Of a stretch of DNA of 64,000 nt, positions 1-8,334 are shown one piece after another (the first letter of the stretch is position 1; every line of letters starts with the position of its first letter). This DNA is from Dysgonomonas sp. 25 (GTDB lineage: Bacteria; Bacteroidota; Bacteroidia; Bacteroidales; Dysgonomonadaceae), in contig NZ_QVMN01000005.1 in the NCBI RefSeq assembly GCF_010501075.1, positions 9,714 through 73,713 of the forward strand, given 5' to 3'. The notes under the pieces were generated by a model that saw only the letters and a list, made by a program, of their open reading frames with translations, was not told the origin of the DNA and ran no database searches. Position numbers and translations under genes: made by a program.

Positions 1-150
1 CCTGACATTAACACAAGCATATTTTTTAGTAGACGAGTTACAAGTTACGAGTGACGAGTAGGGGCAAAGCCGTACAGCAGTTCGCAAGTTATCTCTTGTA
101 ACTCGTAACTGTGCGAAGCACGAAGTAACTGCCCGTAGGGCGAAGTAACT
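1..150. repeat. 150-bp dispersed repeat, copy 1
   Basis: This stretch matches the reverse complement of 41325-41474 over 150 bases with about 8 mismatches and no gaps (counted by eye). It contains a 12-bp inverted repeat, ACGAGTTACAAG at 33-44 and its complement at 95-106. It also has two tandem 20-bp units, each a 4-bp stem with a triloop (111-121 and 131-141) followed by GAAGTAACT. The copy may continue beyond the left window edge. The rest of the gap to the first gene (151-524) holds a GT tract, AT-rich sequence and a promoter; no credible gene is seen there. Confidence 0.85.
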
Positions 151-208
151 TTTCTTTGAAAAAACTACCCTGAAACCTTGGATTATTCCGAAATATTGAC
201 TATATTTC

Positions 209-229
209 GTGTGTGTGTGTGTGTGTGTG
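209..229. repeat. GT dinucleotide tract, about 10 units
   Basis: An uninterrupted alternating GT run. It lies 58 bp after the 150-bp repeat. The second copy of that repeat has a CA tract at the equivalent distance. Confidence 0.95.
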
Positions 230-430
230 GATATCCAATTTTCCAAATTATCATATTGATAAAACGGAAGTTAGATAAAAATATGGTCGAATTATACCGC
301 ATTGTTCCTGTAATTGTATTTTGCAAAGGAACGAAAAAAAAGACAAATAATACAATTTCATTTATATTTTTCAGCCTCAAGCTGATATATTACTGAAAAA
401 AAGACTAAAAATGCTTTTTTCTCCAATACG

Positions 431-462
431 TTGACCTAAGTCGGGTTATTTTATTAATTTTG
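431..462 (+). promoter_or_regulatory. Bacteroidota-type promoter of the gtrA-like operon
   Basis: TTG at 431-433 and TAATTTTG at 455-462 are separated by 21 bases. They fit the phylum's -33/-7 pattern and lie about 60 bases upstream of the first gene of the lipid operon. Confidence 0.5.
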
Positions 463-524
463 CCGATTAAGAAATCTTGCTTAAATCGGCTATGCCTTTA
501 TAAGCTATTCTTATCAACGAGCGG

Positions 525-1094
525 ATGAGTAATTGGGTAAAAAAAACAGTCAGAACCATCAATAGCAAAAACGGATTTTTTACGTTTTTACGCGCTCAAT
601 TCTCTTCGCAGGTATCGAGCCAGGTTGACTTCTTGACCAGTATTCTGTGTGTCAATGTATTCGGGATTTACTATGGTTTGTCTACCTTGCTCGGGAATGT
701 TGCAGGAGGTTTGCTCAATTGCTTTATCAATTATAAGTGGACGTTTAAAGCAAAAGGGTTGTATGTCCCGCATGTGTTGATTAAGTTCATCCTTGTCTGG
801 TTTGGGAGTATTTTTCTCAATACGCAGGGAACGATATTATTCACAGAATTCGTGATGAAGTGGATTCCGCTCGAGAGTATGCCGAATCTCTTTATCGAAA
901 ATGTATTTTTAATACCTAAAATTGTAGTTTCTATCATCGTGGGGCTTGTCTGGAATTATAATATGCAGCGAATATTTGTCTATAAAGACATCAATTTCAG
1001 GAAATACTTAGCTAAGGTAGGCGTGCATTGGTTCGATAAAGCCGATGGATACCGGAAGTCTGACGACGATGATAATCAAAAAAATATGCAATAA
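525..1094 (+). CDS. GtrA-like family membrane protein
   Basis: A 189-residue protein with about four hydrophobic segments and the family signature region near residues 62-75 (NCFINYKWTFKAK). GtrA-like proteins are thought to move or present polyprenyl-linked sugars across the inner membrane, but the substrate here cannot be read from sequence. It is the first gene of a three-gene rightward operon, 17 bases ahead of a CDP-alcohol phosphatidyltransferase, which suggests a role in envelope lipid or glycan assembly. The start is the first ATG after the promoter. The C-terminus ends in an acidic tail (DDDDN). Confidence 0.8.
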   Translation: MSNWVKKTVRTINSKNGFFTFLRAQFSSQVSSQVDFLTSILCVNVFGIYYGLSTLLGNVAGGLLNCFINYKWTFKAKGLYVPHVLIKFILVWFGSIFLNTQGTILFTEFVMKWIPLESMPNLFIENVFLIPKIVVSIIVGLVWNYNMQRIFVYKDINFRKYLAKVGVHWFDKADGYRKSDDDDNQKNMQ

Positions 1095-1111
1095 AGTTTA
1101 ACTGATTGACT

Positions 1112-1810
1112 ATGAGTGATACAAAAAGCAAAAATGAGGAAGCGTTATCAAAGATAACGAAAGACCGTAGCCGGACAAATATCCTTCGGAATTCAGAGCA
1201 AAAGACATTGGCCTTTCTTGTTCAGCGCGTTCCCTCGTGGATAAGTTCGGATATGCTTACAGGCATTGGCTTCTTCGGGAGCATTCTCACCTTTGCCAGC
1301 TTTGTCTTGGCTGCATATGTTCATCCATACTGTTTGTTGCTTGGGGTTGTGGGATTTGCTGTTAACTGGTTTGGCGATTCGCTCGACGGGCGTGTAGCCT
1401 ATTACCGCAATACCCCCCGCAAATGGTACGGCTTTTCGCTGGATATCACAGTCGATTGGCTGACGGATATACTGATAGGCCTCGGATTTCTGCTTTATGC
1501 CGAAGGCTACTGGCAGTTGGTAGGCTTTGCTTTTGTTACGCTCTACGGGTGGGCGATGATAATTGCTTTGTTACGCTATAAGATTGTAAACAAATATACC
1601 ATCGATTCCAACCTGTTCGGGCCGACCGAAGTGCGCATATTACTATGCCTGTTTTTGATTGCCGAAGTGCTGTTCAGGGGCAGTTTGATGTATGTCGGTG
1701 CAGCCGCCTGTGTTGTATTGCTTATCATTAATATTATAGACTTTACTAAATTGCTGAAGATGGCCGATCAGCGCGACAAGGATGAGCGTGCAGGCAAAGA
1801 ATCTTTGTGA
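1112..1810 (+). CDS. CDP-alcohol phosphatidyltransferase family protein
   Basis: An integral membrane enzyme predicted to transfer a phosphatidyl group from CDP-diacylglycerol to an alcohol head group. The signature is visible around residues 85-111: DSLDG, then A, then GFSLDITVD, giving the DxxDG and GxxxDxxxD metal-binding aspartates. The Arg usual in the DGxxAR part is replaced by Tyr (AYYR), so the motif is not fully canonical. About six hydrophobic segments follow a hydrophilic N-terminus. A TTG six bases upstream is in frame, but the ATG is preferred. The head group is unknown. It sits between a GtrA-like gene and an acyltransferase. Confidence 0.8.
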   Translation: MSDTKSKNEEALSKITKDRSRTNILRNSEQKTLAFLVQRVPSWISSDMLTGIGFFGSILTFASFVLAAYVHPYCLLLGVVGFAVNWFGDSLDGRVAYYRNTPRKWYGFSLDITVDWLTDILIGLGFLLYAEGYWQLVGFAFVTLYGWAMIIALLRYKIVNKYTIDSNLFGPTEVRILLCLFLIAEVLFRGSLMYVGAAACVVLLIINIIDFTKLLKMADQRDKDERAGKESL

Positions 1811-1846
1811 AGTATCGCTCGCGATGCTATTATTTGACTGTTATTT

Positions 1847-2671
1847 ATGAAAGAAAAATTAGTAAGCAAAGATATGATACGGGGTATACATCCCGTATTC
1901 AGAGGCCGTTTCGGCGAGACGCTGATAAAAATGGTCTCCAGTATTTCCGGCATTAACAAAGCCAATAAGATATACGACGATTCGAAGCATCTGACGGGAT
2001 TACCTTTTGTGACCGATATGCTCGATAGATTAGAGATTGAGCGCAGATATGAAAATATAGAAGTCCTCGACCAGTTCGAAGGCAAACCATTTATCACCAC
2101 ATCCAATCACCCTTACGGGCACATCGACGGAATCATCGAGATAGAAACAATCGCTTCCAAATTCAAGGATTTCAAAGTGATGGTCAACTGGATATTGAGC
2201 CAGATAGATACCATGGATGAATTCTTTATCGGGGTGAATCCTTTCCCCAAAGGCAACAAAATGTCAGCAGTCAAATCCAGTGTGGCAGGCGTAAAGCAAT
2301 GTCTGGATCACTTGTCGCAAGGGCATCCGTTGGGGTTGTTCCCTGCGGGAGGAATTTCGCTTCCGAGCCTTACTGGAAAGGTTGTCGATCGCGAGTGGCA
2401 AGCTTCTACGGTGAAGCTTATCAAACGGGCACGTGTTCCTGTTGTTCCTGTCTTCATATCGGGCTGCAATTCGTTGTTGTACCAGATATTGGGATATATC
2501 AGCTGGCAGGTGCGCACGGTGCGTCTGGTGCACGAGATAAACAACAAAAAAGGCAAGGTTGTTACCGTTCACTTCGGCGAGCCTATCTCTGTGGAGGAAC
2601 AGGACCAATACGACGATATAAAGGCATTCGGAGAATTCCTGAAATCGAAGACTTACGCTTTGAGGAAATAA
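1847..2671 (+). CDS. Lysophospholipid acyltransferase family protein (PlsC-like)
   Basis: A 274-residue protein of the glycerol-3-phosphate or lysophospholipid acyltransferase superfamily. The catalytic block NHPYGHIDG is at residues 87-95 (His88, Asp94) and the substrate block FPAGG at 165-169. The His-x5-Asp spacing and FPAG instead of FPEG resemble the bacterial subfamily with an HPxGxxDG motif rather than classical PlsC. It likely acylates a lyso-lipid or aminolipid at the inner membrane face. It lies 36 bases after the phosphatidyltransferase and ends almost on the stop codon of the convergent TPR gene. Confidence 0.8.
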   Translation: MKEKLVSKDMIRGIHPVFRGRFGETLIKMVSSISGINKANKIYDDSKHLTGLPFVTDMLDRLEIERRYENIEVLDQFEGKPFITTSNHPYGHIDGIIEIETIASKFKDFKVMVNWILSQIDTMDEFFIGVNPFPKGNKMSAVKSSVAGVKQCLDHLSQGHPLGLFPAGGISLPSLTGKVVDREWQASTVKLIKRARVPVVPVFISGCNSLLYQILGYISWQVRTVRLVHEINNKKGKVVTVHFGEPISVEEQDQYDDIKAFGEFLKSKTYALRK

Positions 2672-2672
2672 G

Positions 2673-4088
2673 CTAATATTTCAGATTCTTGAACAAAATG
2701 CGGCATTCGCGTGCCTCTTTCAGGTAGTTGATAAGCGAATTGCGGTCTAACGATTCACCTGCTTCATTTTCGTAAATCAGCCGGAAAAGGGATTCCAGTT
2801 CGTAGTCGCTCATGCTGTCTAATAATTCGTTGAATTCGGCAGCATTGTCCAGTTCGAAGTAGAGGAGTACCAACCGTTGTTTCGCCGGCAGGCTGTGCGG
2901 TTCCATGTCTAACAGTTCCTTGCTGTATTCCAATGCTTTCTCGAAGTCCTCTTTCTTGATGTTGATAATTGCCAGCCGATCGACCGTTTCGGGGTTGTCG
3001 GGATTCAATTCATAAGCTTTCAACAGGAATTGTTCGGCCTCGTCGTAGCTTTCCAACCGGTATTTTATCTCGCCCAGCATCAGGTTTACTTCTGCCGAAC
3101 CGGGATGTTCTTTGTAGGCTTCTTCCATGATGGACAGCGCCTCTTCGTATTGATCCAGTTCGAGGTAGATAGTTGCCTTTTTGGTCAAGGCTTCGAGCAT
3201 ATTGCTGCCTTCGCGCTCCTGAAAATCGTCTAAGTATTTCAACGCTTCGTCGTACATGTCGAGCGTGAAATAGCACTCGGCGAGCAGGAAGTAGAGCGTG
3301 GTATCGTCAGGCTCTTTTTCGAGCAACTGCTTAAATATGGGGACAGCTTCTTCGGCTTGCCCGTTCAGCGTGAGGCAATGTGCTTTCAGTTTCCAAACGG
3401 TTGTGTCTTCGTCGTTTATCGTCAGTGCGAAGTCGAAGGCATCTATGGCTTTGGCATAGTCCGAATTCATCGAATAGAGGCGCCCCAGATTGATCCATGC
3501 GTTGTACGAATACGAGTCTATATCGAGGATGCGGTTGTTGGTCGTTATTGCTTTTTCGAAATTGTCGGTCATTTCGTAAGCATAAGCGAGGTCGCTCAAA
3601 ACTTCTAAATTCTCGGGCGTGTATTCGAGGCTCCTCTCGAAGTAGAGGATGGCGGCCTCGTAGTTGTCGGTGTCTAAATAGACGAATCCTATTTCGGCGA
3701 GCGCATTGTCTAAGAAATCGCTTTCGGATTCTAATATCTCTTTCACCTGTTCGTATGCTTCGGCCGGCAGGTCGAGTTGCAGGAACGATTCCATTTTGAG
3801 CAGGTTGGTTTCGAGGTTGTATTCGGTTGCTATCTTGCCCAGCAGTTCCAGCGCTTGTTTGTATTCGCCGTCGTAGACAAAATAGCGTGCCTGTCGGAGC
3901 AGTAGCGAATCATTCTCGGGGTGGATACGCAACCCGTCGCTGATTACCTGCTTGACACGTTCGAAGTTTTCGCTCTGGTCGTAGTAATCGGCCAGATCCT
4001 CGAACTGGTCGGCATCGAAGTAAATACTTTTCCCCGATGCCAACTGTTCTTCATATTTTTTTACTAAATCTGTAATGTCTTTTTCCAA
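2673..4088 (-). CDS. TPR-repeat protein
   Basis: A 471-residue acidic protein built almost wholly of tetratricopeptide repeats; many units carry the A-Y/A-L-E-P pattern (for example YEAAILYFERSLEYTPEN). No signal peptide is seen, so it is probably cytoplasmic. TPR arrays mediate protein-protein contacts; the partner is unknown. It starts 14 bases after the glnS stop and is probably cotranscribed with it. The last residues approach the convergent acyltransferase with a one-base gap and no obvious terminator. Confidence 0.85.
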   Translation of the reverse strand: MEKDITDLVKKYEEQLASGKSIYFDADQFEDLADYYDQSENFERVKQVISDGLRIHPENDSLLLRQARYFVYDGEYKQALELLGKIATEYNLETNLLKMESFLQLDLPAEAYEQVKEILESESDFLDNALAEIGFVYLDTDNYEAAILYFERSLEYTPENLEVLSDLAYAYEMTDNFEKAITTNNRILDIDSYSYNAWINLGRLYSMNSDYAKAIDAFDFALTINDEDTTVWKLKAHCLTLNGQAEEAVPIFKQLLEKEPDDTTLYFLLAECYFTLDMYDEALKYLDDFQEREGSNMLEALTKKATIYLELDQYEEALSIMEEAYKEHPGSAEVNLMLGEIKYRLESYDEAEQFLLKAYELNPDNPETVDRLAIINIKKEDFEKALEYSKELLDMEPHSLPAKQRLVLLYFELDNAAEFNELLDSMSDYELESLFRLIYENEAGESLDRNSLINYLKEARECRILFKNLKY

Positions 4089-4102
4089 TGCTTAAGAGTG
4101 GC

Positions 4103-5800
4103 TTATTGCTTTTTCTGCTCTTTGCTCCACGAGTCTTTTAGTGCAACGGTGCGGTTGAAAATAAGCTTGTCTGCAGTCGAATCCGTATCGACACAGAAAT
4201 AGCCTAAACGTTGGAATTGGAATTTGTCCATCGGTTTGGCCTCTTTCAGGTAAGATTCGAGCTTACAGTTTTTCAGCACTTTCAACGAATCGGGGTTCAA
4301 CAGCTCGCGGAAATCCTTGTCTTTTTCTTCCGACGGGTTTTCTACCGCGAACAGGCGATCGTATACGCGTACTTCGGCATCGATACAATCTTCGGTCGAT
4401 ACCCAGTGTATAGTCCCTTTCACCTTGCGGTTGCTGTCGGGCATTCCGCTGCGGGTGTTGGCATCGTACTCGGCATATACCTCGACAATGTTGCCGTTCT
4501 CGTCCTTTTTGCAGCCGGTGCATTTTACGATGTAAGCGTTTTTGAGGCGCACCTCGTTGCCCGGTGTGAGACGGAAGTATTTCTTCGGCGCATCTTCCAT
4601 GAAATCGTCGCGTTCGATATACAGTTCGCGCGAGAACAGGATATTGTGGCTTCCGGCGTTTTCGTCTTCCGGATTGTTTTGAGCTTCCATTTGTTCGGTC
4701 TGCCCTTCGGGATAATTGGTCAGTACCAGCTTTACGGGATCGAGTACGGCCGAGACGCGTGTGACGCGCTTGTTCAGGTCTTCGCGCACGGCAAATTCCA
4801 GTAAGCCTATATCGTTTACGCCGTCGTATTTGGTATAGCCGATGCGGTCGATAAAGTTATGAATCGATTCGGGTGTGTAGCCTCTGCGGCGCAATCCGCA
4901 AATGGTAGGCATACGCGGATCGTCCCATCCCGACACAAGCCCTTCCTGAACTAATTGCAGTAGCTTACGCTTGCTCATCACGGTATAAGTGAGGTTCAGG
5001 CGGTTGAATTCGTACTGATGCGGTCGGTAAGCGTTGGTAGCCAACTGGTCGATAAACCAGTCGTAGAGCGGGCGATGCACCACAAATTCGAGCGTACAAA
5101 GCGAGTGTGTAACTCCTTCGAAATAATCGGACTGCCCATGTGCAAAGTCATACATCGGGTAAGCCTTCCACGTGGTGCCTGTGCGGTGGTGAGGATGGTC
5201 GATGATACGGTAAATAATCGGGTCGCGCATGTGCATATTCGACGAGGCCATGTCTATCTTTGCCCGCAACACCATCGAGCCTTCGGGGAATGCTCCTTCG
5301 TTCATTTTCTTGAACAGGTCGAGGTTTTCTTCCATCGGGCGGTTGCGGAACGGGCTGTCTGTCCCGGCTTGCGTAGGCGTTCCTTTCTGCTGGGCGATGA
5401 CTTCTGCCGATTGCTCGTCTACATAGGCTTTCCCTTCTTTTATCAATTGCACGGCAAAATCGTACAGCTGAGGGAAGTAGTCGGATGCATAAAACACATT
5501 CTCCCATTGATAACCGAGCCATTGGATGTCCTCCATGATGGCGTCTACGTATTCTACATCTTCTTTCGACGGGTTGGTGTCATCGAAACGCAGATTACAT
5601 AAGCCTCCGTATTGCTGTGCTATGCCGAAGTCCATACAGATAGCTTTGGCATGCCCGATGTGGAGGTAGCCGTTCGGTTCGGGTGGGAAACGCGTCTGTA
5701 TGCGTCCGTCGTTCAAGCCTTCTTTTATATCGTTTTCTACGATAGCCTCGATAAAATTGAGGCTTCGTTTATTTTCTTCGTTTACAGTATTTTCGTTCAT
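4103..5800 (-). CDS. glnS: Glutaminyl-tRNA synthetase
   Basis: This class I aminoacyl-tRNA synthetase charges tRNA-Gln with glutamine in the cytoplasm. The ATP-binding HIGH motif appears as PPEPNGYLHIGHAK near residues 40-53 and the KMSKS-type loop as VMSKRKL near residue 275. The C-terminal anticodon-binding beta-barrel half is intact. Length 565 fits bacterial GlnRS. It is the middle gene of a leftward unit: small lipoprotein (26 bases upstream), glnS, TPR protein (14 bases downstream). Confidence 0.97.
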   Translation of the reverse strand: MNENTVNEENKRSLNFIEAIVENDIKEGLNDGRIQTRFPPEPNGYLHIGHAKAICMDFGIAQQYGGLCNLRFDDTNPSKEDVEYVDAIMEDIQWLGYQWENVFYASDYFPQLYDFAVQLIKEGKAYVDEQSAEVIAQQKGTPTQAGTDSPFRNRPMEENLDLFKKMNEGAFPEGSMVLRAKIDMASSNMHMRDPIIYRIIDHPHHRTGTTWKAYPMYDFAHGQSDYFEGVTHSLCTLEFVVHRPLYDWFIDQLATNAYRPHQYEFNRLNLTYTVMSKRKLLQLVQEGLVSGWDDPRMPTICGLRRRGYTPESIHNFIDRIGYTKYDGVNDIGLLEFAVREDLNKRVTRVSAVLDPVKLVLTNYPEGQTEQMEAQNNPEDENAGSHNILFSRELYIERDDFMEDAPKKYFRLTPGNEVRLKNAYIVKCTGCKKDENGNIVEVYAEYDANTRSGMPDSNRKVKGTIHWVSTEDCIDAEVRVYDRLFAVENPSEEKDKDFRELLNPDSLKVLKNCKLESYLKEAKPMDKFQFQRLGYFCVDTDSTADKLIFNRTVALKDSWSKEQKKQ

Positions 5801-5826
5801 GACAAATTATTGTTGCAGATATAGGG

Positions 5827-6078
5827 TTATTCTTTAGCTGAAATATATTGTTGATATGCTTCGCGGAAGGGGATGTATTCATCGGTTCCCTGATAGCGGG
5901 CATCGATGTTTTTGTATATTTTGTAGTATTCTTCCGCCTTGTCTAATTTGCCTTCGGCAGTGTACGCTATTGATTTCTGCACTGCTTCGGCTGCCTCTTT
6001 AGCGTCGCTGTCGACCCGAGAGCATGAAAGCAATAGTGTGGAGCATATAAAAATGATGCATAACGTTATTTTCTTCAT
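5827..6078 (-). CDS. Small lipoprotein of unknown function
   Basis: 83 residues with a lipoprotein signal peptide ending in the lipobox LLSC (Cys19). The mature part, about 64 residues, has one helix-turn-helix-like unit resembling a single TPR (AEGKLDKAEEYYKIYK). It is the first gene of the glnS transcription unit. No family is recognised. Its TPR-like helix pair may relate it to the TPR protein two genes downstream, but this is weak. Confidence 0.75.
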   Translation of the reverse strand: MKKITLCIIFICSTLLLSCSRVDSDAKEAAEAVQKSIAYTAEGKLDKAEEYYKIYKNIDARYQGTDEYIPFREAYQQYISAKE

Positions 6079-6095
6079 GAGAATTAATTAGCAGA

Positions 6096-6103
6096 CAAAG
6101 GTA
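6096..6103 (-). promoter_or_regulatory. -7 box of the lipoprotein-glnS-TPR unit
   Basis: On the minus strand this reads TACCTTTG, matching TAnnTTTG, 18-25 bases upstream of the lipoprotein start. A clear -33 box is not seen. Confidence 0.45.
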
Positions 6104-6201
6104 TAAAATTTAGTAATAGGGTGAATGGATAGTGTAATATATAATTATAAGTTTATCAATGATGAAATACTTGACGAGTAAACAAGTGTACAAGTTGACG
6201 A

Positions 6202-6298
6202 GTTTGTCATGCCGGCAGCAGGAGGCGTCCCGTTCCGATTATACGAGGAAGAAAGGGTTACACTGAGCTCCACAGAGGAGGCATTGAGGTACACTGAG
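6202..6298. repeat. Dispersed repeat family B, copy 1
   Basis: About 97 bases match the reverse complement of 17740-17837 at roughly 88 percent by eye, with one single-base gap. It lies in the 367-base gap between the lipoprotein and the YcxB-like gene. The rest of the gap is AT-rich and carries GACGAG and GTTACTT words shared with other repeats in the window, plus a GAGATGCTTC...CTCAGCATGAC element near 6401-6426. No gene is seen in the gap. Confidence 0.75.
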
Positions 6299-6445
6299 AA
6301 AAAGTAACCTCAACAAAAAACACTCGAAAAAGAGTAGAGAAATGTTACTTTTTTTGTCGCTTCGAACGAAAGTGAGAAGTCTCTTTCCGATAAAGTGACG
6401 AGATGCTTCATTTCACTCAGCATGACAAGTTAGAGAGGGTAGGAG

Positions 6446-6994
6446 TTACCTCCATTTCCATTGCGGATTGTAGATGAACGGGACGTCGTATCTGGCAGCA
6501 TAGTGCCTTAGCTTGTCCTCTACATAGTCGGGGTCGCTCAATGTTGCTTTGGGAATGATGATGTAGGACGTATTGCCGAGTTTGAGGTATATATACTCTT
6601 TCACGTCGCTTATCTCCTCTAAGTCGGCTATCCTGACCTGCTGTCCCAGTCCGCGCTCGTGATAGTCTATCGTCTCTTCGTTTATTATCCTTAAAGAAAC
6701 GTCGCGGGGAGTACTTTTCCGATAGAGCGCTGCGACGTGGTTTCGCAGGGAGAATTTGTATAGTAGCTTGGCATAGAAAGCGCAAAGGAAGTATGACGGA
6801 ACTGCACACAACAGCAGGACTATGCCGGAGAATGTATTTCCTCTTATCAGGAAAAATGCCCCCATCACGGCAGCTACTACAGCCACAATGATTTGGGTGT
6901 TGCGGCGCTGCTTCCTTACGGCTTTATCCATAGAGGTATGATAGAGCTGAAAGTTGAGATAGTCTTTTTCTGTCAGTTGATAATGTAATTCCAT
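6446..6994 (-). CDS. YcxB-like membrane protein
   Basis: 182 residues with two adjacent membrane segments near residues 33-50 and 54-74, followed by a soluble C-terminal half. The layout (TM hairpin, then a beta-rich domain with ...YIYLKLGNTSYIIIPK) resembles YcxB-like proteins, whose function is unknown. It is preceded by the 375-residue gene on the same strand (49-base gap), so the two may be cotranscribed. The family call is from layout and one motif only. Confidence 0.65.
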   Translation of the reverse strand: MELHYQLTEKDYLNFQLYHTSMDKAVRKQRRNTQIIVAVVAAVMGAFFLIRGNTFSGIVLLLCAVPSYFLCAFYAKLLYKFSLRNHVAALYRKSTPRDVSLRIINEETIDYHERGLGQQVRIADLEEISDVKEYIYLKLGNTSYIIIPKATLSDPDYVEDKLRHYAARYDVPFIYNPQWKWR

Positions 6995-7043
6995 AATGGG
7001 CGGTGGGCTTGATATTCCAAATCCACTATGAAGATAGTGATTT

Positions 7044-8171
7044 TTACCGGATAAGTTCCTCTATATCGATTTTTTCCCAGAAGACGTCTAAGTAATTTTC
7101 GTTCTCGATGCCATCGTAATAGCCGAATTCTTCTGCATCATAGACAGGATCTTCCTGATACCATTCGAGGGATATGCCTTCTGCGGCATCGTTGCTGAAT
7201 ACGCGTATGAGGGTGACTAACCCGTCGGGATAGATGCCGAATCCGAATGCTTCGAGGGCAAGTGCCAGTATTTTGGCAACCTTTGTCACGAGAGGTTTTG
7301 TCGGGAATCCATTGCTGTTGGCAAGGTAATAGTCGCCTATCTGTTGCTGCAGGGCAAAGAACAATTCCGCCCGTAGGCTATGGTTTTTTGCCAGTTTCTC
7401 TTTGATAGCCAGTTTATGTGTTAATTTCTGCAATTCTTTCTTGCTGTCACGGCGAGGGATGCTGCATATCAGGGCTAACAATTCTACGGTGCCGTTTTGG
7501 GTTGATAAAGGCCATCTTTCGAGTACTTTTCCGGCTTCTTCCCACAGTTTAGGATATTTCTCGGCTTCTGCCCTGTGCTGCCGTATGCTGTCTATGTAAT
7601 CGGTGATTTTGTTCTTGTTTTCCACGGCAGCCCGGTAAATACCTCTTTCTTCCTCCACTTTGAGGGCATGAAGGCCGCGCAGGATCTGGGCGATGTATTT
7701 CAGCAGTTTCTTGTATTCCTTCAGGTTGTCGACGTCGAGGTGAGCTGTCATATAACCGTCGGCAGATGGGGCATTCACCCCGAAGGAGTAGGAATTGTAC
7801 AGGGCTTCGTCTATTTGTCCTATCCGTTTTGAGAGGTAGTGTGCCCACCAGAAGTTCTTTTTCCGTTTGGTATATCCGTCTTCGGCTATGCTGTCCTCGA
7901 TGTATTTCTCCAGCTCCCCGAAAAAGTTGTCATTGGCATGTATCATTACCTCATATTTGAGGTATTTCTCGCCTTTCTTGTTCTCGGTAGGGGCGATGCT
8001 TAACACTATCCCCTCGTCGGAAGGCATCCGCCAGTAGTTGTGGTGGTGACCTCTGGTAAAGCCTTGCAGCTTTTGTTCGTTTGTTAGCTTTTCTCTGTTT
8101 TCGCTAAGGATAACTTCTTCATAATCTTTGGGGATTATTACTTTTTCGATTTGCAGGTTTTTAAGTGCCAT
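7044..8171 (-). CDS. Hypothetical cytoplasmic protein, 375 residues
   Basis: I do not recognise this family. It has no signal peptide or membrane segment. The N-terminal third carries HHHNYWRMPSDEG near residues 42-54. A lysine-rich helical middle (about residues 150-270) follows, then an acidic C-terminus with many Tyr, Asp and Glu (DAEEFGYYDGIENENYLD). A -7 box lies about 50 bases upstream. It leads the YcxB-like gene. Codon use resembles neighbours, so it looks resident rather than recently acquired. Confidence 0.7.
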   Translation of the reverse strand: MALKNLQIEKVIIPKDYEEVILSENREKLTNEQKLQGFTRGHHHNYWRMPSDEGIVLSIAPTENKKGEKYLKYEVMIHANDNFFGELEKYIEDSIAEDGYTKRKKNFWWAHYLSKRIGQIDEALYNSYSFGVNAPSADGYMTAHLDVDNLKEYKKLLKYIAQILRGLHALKVEEERGIYRAAVENKNKITDYIDSIRQHRAEAEKYPKLWEEAGKVLERWPLSTQNGTVELLALICSIPRRDSKKELQKLTHKLAIKEKLAKNHSLRAELFFALQQQIGDYYLANSNGFPTKPLVTKVAKILALALEAFGFGIYPDGLVTLIRVFSNDAAEGISLEWYQEDPVYDAEEFGYYDGIENENYLDVFWEKIDIEELIR

Positions 8172-8220
8172 AGATACCGGTTTGGGTTGTGTGCTTAATT
8201 ATTGAATGATTTTGCGGCTA

Positions 8221-8228
8221 CAAATATA
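8221..8228 (-). promoter_or_regulatory. -7 box upstream of the 375-residue gene
   Basis: The minus strand reads TATATTTG, an exact TAnnTTTG match, 50-57 bases upstream of the start codon. The -33 region is weak. Confidence 0.5.
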
Positions 8229-8334
8229 AAAATTATTCTCAGAAACCATAATTATCCGCAAAAATATTGGGGATACGGAATATTAGTGTTATTTTGCAGT
8301 CTGAATACTTGCTTTACGTATATTTGAGATATTT

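Noticed and set aside
178-396. Short frames on both strands across the GT tract
   Set aside because: Their sequence is low complexity and comes from the microsatellite (VCVCVC or HTHTHT); no promoter or family supports them.
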